From Dirofilaria immitis (lineage: Eukaryota > Nematoda > Chromadorea > Rhabditida > Onchocercidae): 64,000 nucleotides of DNA. The stretch covers positions 2,170,001 through 2,234,000 of the forward strand of contig JAKNDB010000087.1 of NCBI GenBank assembly GCA_024305405.1, in the 5' to 3' direction. The notes beneath the pieces are model-generated. The model was not told the DNA's origin, did not search any database, and was given only the letters and a program-made list of their open reading frames with translations. A program made the position numbers and the translations under genes. The stretch's first letter is position 1. Each line of letters begins with the position of its first letter. This document shows, piece after piece, positions 55,941 to 64,000 of this stretch.

Positions 55941-57160
55941 TTTTGATATTTGCATAATTTAAATTTATTTACTATGGCATAGGTTATGTAGGAATTGAAT
56001 ATGAGGATTGAATAATTTGAATCATTTAAGTAAAACAAGTAGCTTTTAGGTGAATAAAACTTCATTCGTTTTAATATAGTAAGCTGTTAATATTCAATGC
56101 TGACTGATAAAACAGTTTTTACTTAGTAGAAGTAGTTGTTATATTCAATACTTTAAATTTTTAAGTTTTTATCGATGCATCATTTTCTTATATCATTGGC
56201 ATTCATTGAAGCACTAATCTGCAGGTTCCCATCTCTTTAGAGAATCTCATTGTTTAAAAAATCTTGTGATGTTCAAATTCCTTCTATTTACTTGGTCCTT
56301 GTAGTAGCTATTCTGATAAGTCATGAACTTTTATATTTTAAACGAAATTTATGCTTCGTGATTTTGCTTTATAATTCTTTCATAAGTATTTTATTTCCTC
56401 TTTACTTCAGTTTTATTGACATACTATTTCTCATGTATCGCTGCATTTATTGAGCATATATATATCAATATGATATATTAAGTTGGTGAATTTATTACAT
56501 TAGTATTAATATACATGTATGTATATATATCTATCTATATATATATATACTTATGATTTTTGGTGTTGTTGTATGTTTCAGATTTCTTAATTTTAATGGA
56601 CTTCTACATTTTTATTTTACCTTAGTTCATTGCTATGCTTATGCGGTTATTGTAACGATATCAATACGTATATTTTAGGATTATAGATTATAGCTTCTTA
56701 AAATTTTTTCGGTGCAGATTTTTTTACCATATATAATATTATTTTATAATCTTTCTTTTTTATTACTATTTTATAATTTTCGATCACATAAACATTATCA
56801 TAATGAGTGTTATTAATTTTCAACGATGCATTTTTTGCTTATTTTATCCCCGTGATCTTAATCAACAAGGTAAGAGAATGTGAATTTTACTGGAATATTA
56901 GGCATATTTTTTTACATTTCACTATTAATTAAAAGAGCAGTGGAATTATGAAGTAATTTATACCTCGTTTATAATTGCCATTCCGACGAATATTTTTGTG
57001 TGTCTTATAAATTTTAATGGAAAGGAATATATGGCATCGTTTACTATGTGATAAATTTCAAACTAATCTGCATCTATGATTATGAAATATTGTTATTTGA
57101 CAAACAATACTTTTGCCGATTTTTATTTTTAATTTTTAAATAAACTATCGATCGATCAGC
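55941..57160. other. Spacer between the two J-protein genes
   Basis: 1.2 kb with no gene seen. It includes the DNAJC16 poly(A) signal at 56053-56058 and a TA/TATC-rich patch near 56456-56550. The distance is larger than in a typical nematode operon (about 100 bases), so co-transcription is not indicated. Confidence 0.6.
56053..56058 (+). terminator. Candidate poly(A) signal, DNAJC16-like gene
   Basis: AATAAA lies 113 bases past the stop at 55940. Confidence 0.5.
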
Positions 57161-57161
57161 A

Positions 57162-57171
57162 CATATTCTAG
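57162..57171 (+). other. Candidate trans-splice acceptor before DNAJC21
   Basis: CATATTCTAG ends 13 bases before the ATG at 57185, typical spacing for a spliced-leader site. Confidence 0.45.
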
Positions 57172-57184
57172 AACGGTGTGAAAA

Positions 57185-60100
57185 ATGCGATGTCATTACG
57201 ATATATTAGAGATTGAACGTACTGCCGATGATGATACGATTAAAAAAGCCTATCGAAAATTAGCTCTCAAATGGCATCCTGATAAAAATCCAACTAATAT
57301 AGAAGAATGTACTAGGTAAAGTTCCAGACGTTTCGTTGTTGTAGAAATAAGTCACTGATAGATAGTGTTTGTTGATAAGAATTGAAGAAAAAAGTTTCAG
57401 ACATTTTTTCAAAACTTCAGATTTTCGAGAACATTTCATTTTAATCTGTGCGAAAAGGTTTTTTTTAGGTACTTTGCACTAATACAGCAAGCATATGATA
57501 TTTTAAGTGATCCACAAGAAAGAGCTTGGTATGATAGACATCGAGAAAGTATTATAAAAGGAGGTATGTTTGGATTCTTTAATGTCATAATTTGTGACTG
57601 TTAACGAAGCTTCTTAAATAACGTAAGCAATGTCAATTGGCTGATGTTAACTGTATGATATTAAGACAAATATAACTGAAGCCATTAGAAAAACTGTTCT
57701 CATATAATCAGTTCATAATTCCTATTCAATATTCACAAATTAATATGATAGCAGCAGTTAGTATCAGTTATCTAATCTCTCTGAAAATTTCTCAAATGTA
57801 ATGCATTTTGTGAAGACTCTGTAACTATACAATGTGTGTTAACTTCTTTTAGGATTGGATTACAGTTTTAATTTATCCATAATTTTCCTTGCATATAAAT
57901 GGAATTTATATTTTAAATCAGCATTTATTGTGTTTAGGAATTGACGAGCATTATGAAGATAACAGTCTTAATTTATTTCCTTATTTTACATCAACTTGTT
58001 ATTCCGGTTTTGATTGCAGTAATAATGTTAGTTTTTCTTTTGAAAACAAATTTTGCATTCAATTCAAATATTTCTCAATTATACATTTTATAATGACTAA
58101 ATATAAGAATGAAGCAGTAAGATCAGTAATGTATTTGTAATATTTGTTCCATTTTATGATTTCGTCCTCCCAGAAATATTCCAAAGATTTTTGAAATTTT
58201 TTAACAGTAAATTAAATTTAAAAAAATTTTTTAGACAAAATCTAATGTAAAATAAAAAATTTGATTTCAACTTGAAATGTTGCAGAATTTTTATGCTATA
58301 TATGGACAAGTCTTTGATACCTTAGCATCTGAAGATTATGAATTCCTGGGCGGAAAACCGCGAGCATATCCAAGCTTTGGTGATCAAAATAGCATTTATG
58401 ATGATGTACGTTAGTTGCAATTCGTTTCATATTTTATAATTATAACTTTATGTATGCAGAATTATTCATTACTAATGTTAATAGACTCATAGAATCAGAG
58501 ATAAATCCGGAATGTATAGGAATATTTATTTCTCTTTGGTGTTTTGTCACAAAGATTTTAGAATCCATTTTTCATAGGAGTCGTCTATTAATTTATAGAT
58601 AGTTGGTCCGTTTTATGCATTCTGGGGAAGTTTTTCCACTGCCCGATCATTTGTATGGGTAGACAAATTTAACATACGTGATGCTGCAAATCGTCGTGTT
58701 GTTAGGGCGATGGAGAAAGAGAACAAAAATTGAGAGAAGCGAGCAAACGTGAAAGGAACGAAGAAATTCGGGTTATTTTATTACGTTTTTGAATATTTTA
58801 GCAATCTTGTGTAAATTTAAAGCAGTTTAAAATACTGGGATTAGTTCGCAGTTCATTATACTGCCGTGTTCTAATATATGTTTTAGATATTGGTATTTAT
58901 CATTTTCATCGTAAAAATGATTAGTTATCATTTTCATCATAAAAATGATGAAGCTATCTTATGATTTATTTCTATCTTGTGATGTAGATAAGACATTTAA
59001 TTAAAATCTTTTATTGGACTATATCAATATGCATTTAAGGCTTTGGTTGCATTTATACGAAAACGAGATCCACGAGTTCATGCACATAAAAAGAATTGGA
59101 GAAAAGGCGCTTGGAGCAAGAAAGAAAAACAGAGGAAAATAGAAAACTGAAAATTTTGGAACAATTAAAGTAATTTTAGAAGTTCGGTTAAAAATTCTTA
59201 ATTCCTTCATATTAATTTGATAATATTTAGTACGAAAAAGAGTTGACATTCGAGATATCTTAATAACATTTGTATTTGAAGTCTAACAATAGTCATATCA
59301 TTAGATTTTGTTATCCCATTCATTTATTTTCATTTTCAAGTCAAGCTGGTGAATACAAGGAACCGGAAGAGATACGAAAGTCTCAGCTTGAGAATTTACG
59401 TGAAATTGAAGAAGCATTGGATGCCGAATTTGGAGAGAGTAATGGCGGAAGTGAAGCAGAATTTCAAGAAGAGCTGAATTTTTATTGTGTATTTTGTGAA
59501 AAAGCATTCAAAACTGAGTAAGCAATCAATTTTTTATGCGTTTTTCGTTTGATAACATATTTTTCAAGATAAATTACGCATAATTCTTTTACATTTAGTT
59601 ATTTAATTCATTATAGAAAAGCAATGAGCAACCACAAGAGATCAAAAAACACAAAGATACGGTTGCTTTATTAAAAAAGCACATAGAGGTATCCAGATTT
59701 TATATTTAATGCTTTCATTATTATTCTTATATGTTTTCGAGTATTTTCGATTTTCAGAATTATTGTTGTAGAGAATTCTGTATCACTTCCCCTTTTCTCC
59801 TTCCTTCCCTCCCCTAAATTAAATTACATGAAGTATTTTTGGGTAGAATGAAATCCCGCATCCATCAAAGTTTAATTGGTTTATTTTGAAGAAAGATGAT
59901 GCCTGCTTATTAATGACTGAAGAAAAATATATTGAAAATGAGGAACCTGAGAGAGGTAAAAGAAATCAAAAAGCAAAAACGAAGGGAACGAAGAAATGAT
60001 GGATATGATTCGGACAAAGCTGACGATGAGAATGGGTAAGTCTTTTCTTGTCTACTAATTCTTTCACTCTCTTTATGATTTCAGTAATACTTCCCTTTTA

Positions 60101-60928
60101 TTCTACTGTTTTTTGCGTCTACTTTTCGATTTTAACTTTGATTAGTGTTATTTAAGGAAGAATTATTATTTCAGTAGTGAACCTGGCACATCGGGAAATG
60201 AAACGAATGAATTGTTCGTTAAAAATAATATTAAATGCAATGGCGAAGAAAATAATGCAGACATTGATGGGACAAATATATTCTTGGAAATTTCCAAACT
60301 TTCAGAAACATCGCGATCTAGTAATAAAAATTTTCATGTTACAAATTTTTGCATTTTATCGTTTCATTAAATAATATTTGATTTAATATCTAAATGGCTC
60401 ATTATTATTGTTAGAAGGGTAAGGCTGATTCTTATTTTCTTCGTCTTTTTATACTAATTTTATCTCCACTTTATATTATTTATTTCTTCGTAATTTAAAG
60501 TTAATCACCAGTTCACCCTATCGGACAGATAAATTAATGATATGAAGAATTGCATTATTGAAGAAATTTACATCTTTATTAGATAAAACGAAGCACTGAG
60601 TGACTTTGAACAGTACTGGTAAAATTTTTGGTTTCAAATTTTTCGTTAAAATTAGAAATTAAGGAAATATTTTTCCTATTAGTAATACTAATGACCATTT
60701 AGAGAATAATAATAATTTTAGTTGAGAAGCGCAAAGAAAGAACGAAAACTGCAAAAAATAATACGACGGGAATTACAACTCCAAAAATGGTATATGTGAT
60801 CGCTGTGGTGAATTTTTGAATCTCGAACAAAGTTATTTGCTCATTTGAGGGAATCCGGACATGAAACCCGAAAAGCACTTTCCGCTCCGGCTCCAACAAA
60901 AGCTAATAACAGAATTAGAAGAAAATGA
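57185..60928 (+). CDS. DNAJC21: DNAJC21-like J-protein (Jjj1 type), ribosome biogenesis
   Basis: Jjj1/DNAJC21 stimulates Hsp70 during cytoplasmic 60S maturation and release of export factors. Eleven exons: 57185-57315, 57469-57563, 57938-58026, 58286-58405, 58599-58771, 59040-59169, 59341-59517, 59617-59688, 59892-60035, 60175-60320, 60722-60928; about 496 residues after repair (human 531). Seen: an N-terminal J domain starting [14 protein letters not shown] with [19 protein letters not shown] at its end, the family block [20 protein letters not shown], and [15 protein letters not shown] leading into a long charged coiled coil. A U1-type zinc finger ([18 protein letters not shown]) and a C-terminal C2H2 finger (CDRCGEF..HLRESGH) follow. 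Single-base losses at 58725-58729, 59088-59092, 59644-59649, 60783-60787 and 60813-60817 break the frame. Exon 9 has an additional frame change I cannot place. C. elegans dnj-17 is the likely counterpart. Confidence 0.9.
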
Positions 60929-61796
60929 AGCTTGAAAGCAATTCTATTGTTTATTTTTAGAATTTTGCCTTATTAAATCGTTATAATAAAATTTCATTTT
61001 TTCATAACCATCTTAATATGTGACAATATATTGTAAACTTTAGCTGTTTTTATCCACAGAGATCAATTTTTTCTACTATAATTCCAAACATCAAAGTCTC
61101 AACAGCTAGTGATAAAATGAAATAAGAGTTTTTTTTTTTTTTATTTATTTCGGATAAGATTTATTAATGCATAGCTTAAAATGTGCACAATGTCAGAATA
61201 TGGTAGTAAATTTTCTTGCATGTTTACTCTATTTCAAAATTAGTGTGATTTTGGATTTGTGTTATTTTAAGAATTTTATAATTTACATAAAATCGAATGA
61301 GGGTTAAAAGGAATTTATTTTAGTGAATTTGGGTCATTTATCAAATCTTTTTTCCAAAATCAAGAAATTATGTTTTCCCTTTATCTTTCAGAATCCTAAT
61401 CATTGCAAGGATATCTTTCAATGTTGTGTTTTATGAAAATTTGATCATACAGATGTTGAGAACCTTTCTAGTTTTTAATTAATTAACTAAATTCTATAGC
61501 CGGAGTTTGAAGAAGAAATCTAGGGAGGTACGTATTTTTGTAATTAATAAAGTTTGCAATATATATTATTGTTTGTAATCAAAGCTTCTCGAGGTTGTTC
61601 ATAATCCTTAAGACATTGTTTGCTGATTGGAAAGAAATTTATATGTAGGATAACTCGGAAGAGGTAAACTTATAGCCAATTTACTTTGCCTAACAATCAT
61701 ACCTTTAATTTCTTAGTTTAAATTATTTACTCTTCATATCACATTTGGAAGTTGAATTTGTAAAGAAGCAATGATTTTACATTTGTTTACTCCTTT
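60929..61796. other. Convergent 3' spacer between DNAJC21 and the K2P channel
   Basis: The two genes end toward each other about 870 bases apart. The DNAJC21 poly(A) signal is at 60985-60990. No gene, and no clear reverse-strand AATAAA close to the K2P stop, was seen. Confidence 0.6.
60985..60990 (+). terminator. Candidate poly(A) signal, DNAJC21-like gene
   Basis: AATAAA lies 57 bases past the stop at 60928. Confidence 0.55.
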
Positions 61797-63915
61797 TCAG
61801 ATTTCAAATTTTATAATATCATTGTTTCGCCTACTTAGCTCACCTAAATCGATCGAATGACGCCTATCAATTGTTCGTTGATTCTTCATGAATTTTTCAT
61901 TGAGTGATGTGCCTTCTGGTACTTTATCAAATGACCTGATGATATTGATATTATTATATTGCTAGGAATAGAAAGTTATAAAAGAGGAAAAATGGCTTCA
62001 TATAGAATGAAAAGACTAGAACTTACCCGGCAGCCAAATGATCATAACGAGATTTTCGTTCATTAATAGTCTGAAAAATTTTTTTTTCAAATCTTGGTAA
62101 GAAAAGTTATCCTTTGAGAGAATCTTCCGATTAAATTATATTAAAATTAAACATGGATATTCCAGAGTTATGTAATACCTGCAAGGAATAACCAATGCGT
62201 TTTTACAGAACAGCGACCTTTGAACAGAAACGATGATCGTCTCGATAATAGTTGATTTTCTTCAGCAGCTGTTGATATCAGGTTATCGAGATCTTTCAGC
62301 ACACCTTTTAGTTGTCTAGGTGTTGCCTATAAATTACCTATATTAATTATAGTTTTGAATGAGGTAAAATTCTTAAGGTTGATTATTATCCAGTATTTTT
62401 AATAGTTTTAATAATAAGGAAGAAAAAGAAAAGAGACTAATCATCAGTTATTATTTATCCAATTATTGATTGATTCTTTCAAAATTCTTGAACAGCAATT
62501 TTGTCGAAGACTAGCATTTGTGATAATTAGGCACTTTTTTATTTAAATTTTAAGTTATTTAAAATGATATATTCAGATTTAATTAAATATTGAAGCGAGA
62601 AATGATTCAGCATTCCCTAGAACTTACATTTAATTCGGTGGCAACGATTTCAATTAATTTCGATACTTTCATACTTTTGCCACCAAACCAAACATGTACA
62701 TCACGGGCTCCACGTAACTTCCTTCCCAAGTAATGAATCTAAAGTTTAAAATTTTTAAATTGAAGACTGCTTGATATTTTGCTAAGATATATATATATAT
62801 ATCGAAATAACGAAGTTTTGTAATTCCAAAGAAGGCCATTAGTTTTTATGATGTATTGTTATATATAAGAAGGTATGAAAAGTAGTGAGTAGTGATCGCT
62901 TAATTAAAGTAATTAATTAGCAAAATGATTAGTTGATGTTTATTTAATTTTTCTTCGATTTTTAGAAAAATTTTAGAGCAATAAAAATGATTAAGATATA
63001 TGAAAGTACTAAAACATGCCGTTCTTAAATAGCTGCTTACAATCGAAAATGTGGTCGTCATTAAGATCATACCCCATACCAAATAACAAACCATCGCAAT
63101 TAGACGTAACGGATCATCCGTTGTCGGAAATTTATCACCAAATCCAACGGTAGCGAAACTGATAATACTGAAAATTTCTGCTAATATATTTGGATAAATT
63201 ACTGTTATTAATACAATAAATACAAGACAAAAGGATATATCGATAATATTTGAATTGTAAATACAATATCTAAATATAAATTGAAATATCCAAATAACAT
63301 TTACCTGAAATATATATCATCTACTGAGAAGCCTCGTCCTTTCTGATAAAATAATATTGAACCAAATGCGAATGTTATTAAGAATAAAGCGATTACTGTT
63401 GGTAATGGCATTTTTGCATTTTCACATGGTCGCCAACGCATTTCCTAAATGAAATTTCAGGTTGGTCCATTTATATGGTCATTATAATTTGAATAAATAT
63501 GAAATATCTAATTATTTATCTATTTAATTAATTAAATTAGCGGGATTGAACTTACTTCTTTATTGCGAATAAACTAAAATATAAAAATTAAAAATTTTTG
63601 TTTTTTGAATTTGAATATTAGAAACTAAAAATAATAATAGTAGTGACTTATAAGCAAAAAAAAGCGAATCGTTCGTCCTTTTATGCATATTTTAATTTTT
63701 GCTACTTCCTAAATTGGCAATGAATCAAGAAGTTAAAAAAAGGAAAAAAAAACAATAACTGACTTTACCAAAACAAACTAATGCCATCCAGTAACTTTTT
63801 GTTAGATACTTTCCAAGATTCGCTAATGTTAGTAATGTCATTGGGATACCAAATATTGAAAATGCTATACAGAACAATTGAGCCATTGATGTTGATGGTG
63901 TAATATTGCCATAAC
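61797..63915 (-). CDS. K2P (TWK) potassium channel, 3' part
   Basis: A two-pore-domain background potassium channel of the plasma membrane. Exons on the minus strand, in transcript order: 63915-63764, 63573-63556, 63444-63305, 63167-63041, 62738-62628, 62326-62179, 62070-62027, 61935-61797. Earlier exons lie beyond 64000. Seen: the first selectivity filter TGYGNITPST at the exon edge, TM2 (AQLFCIAFSIFGIPMTLLTL), an 18-base microexon (FIRNKE), TM3 (PTVIALFLITFAFGSILFY), the second pore SFATVGFGDKFP, TM4 (RLIAMVCYLVWGMILM), then IHYLGRKLRGARDVHVWFGG and a charged cytoplasmic tail ending LSRRNNDIIKFEI. Exon 62326-62179 needs two bases restored (runs 62200-62204 and 62219-62221) to meet the phase of the next exon; otherwise a stop follows at once. 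About 293 residues are visible. Which TWK paralogue it is cannot be told. Confidence 0.87.
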
Positions 63916-64000
63916 CTGTAATTAGTTTACATCGATTCAAGAAAGCATATTTTCCAGATAATATGCATCGAATCTTCAGTTATCAATGATTAGATGCAAA

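Noticed and set aside
752..60928. Pseudogenes for PAT1, DNAJC16, DNAJC21 and the nuclear receptor
   Set aside because: All breaks are one-base homopolymer losses; splice sites, domains and codon frames are otherwise conserved and no substitution stops were found.
752..60928. Programmed ribosomal frameshifting
   Set aside because: Too many sites in unrelated genes, with no common slippery heptamer.

Overview
The window looks like nuclear DNA of a nematode, probably a parasitic spirurid or filarial type; that finer placement is inference. It is visibly AT-rich. The genes are split by short introns with T-rich TTTCAG acceptors, several starts sit just behind a candidate spliced-leader acceptor, and the content (TWK potassium channel, HNF4-type nuclear receptor) suits worms. 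I saw no bacterial operon, CRISPR array, rRNA, convincing tRNA, or intact transposon or virus. Nothing convinces me as a wholly new biological system.

Layout. 126-2328 (+): C-terminal part of the mRNA-decay factor PAT1. 7104-9980 (+): inositol-pentakisphosphate 2-kinase, 6 exons, intact. 22198-26293 (+): a poorly known protein with a tubby-C/scramblase-like end, 5 exons, intact. 42358-47319 (+): HNF4-type nuclear hormone receptor, 9 exons. 50286 or 50355-55940 (+): DNAJC16-like secretory J-protein with a thioredoxin domain, 16 exons. 57185-60928 (+): DNAJC21-like ribosome-biogenesis J-protein, 11 exons. 61797-63915 (-): 3' part of a K2P (TWK) potassium channel, 8 exons. Large gene-free stretches (about 4.8, 12.2 and 16 kb) separate the first four genes and hold microsatellites, minisatellites and hairpins.

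The genes have no obvious shared pathway. The closest grouping is two neighbouring J-domain co-chaperones, one secretory and one for cytosolic/nucleolar 60S maturation. Their sequences are unrelated outside the J domain, so they are not a tandem duplicate.

A key quality point is that at least 17 coding sites in five genes each lack one base, nearly always in a homopolymer, and restoring the base gives a conserved reading frame with matching splice phases. This pattern points to sequence or assembly error rather than gene decay. Exon coordinates below come from reading splice sites by eye. Family calls rest on remembered family sequences, not a search.
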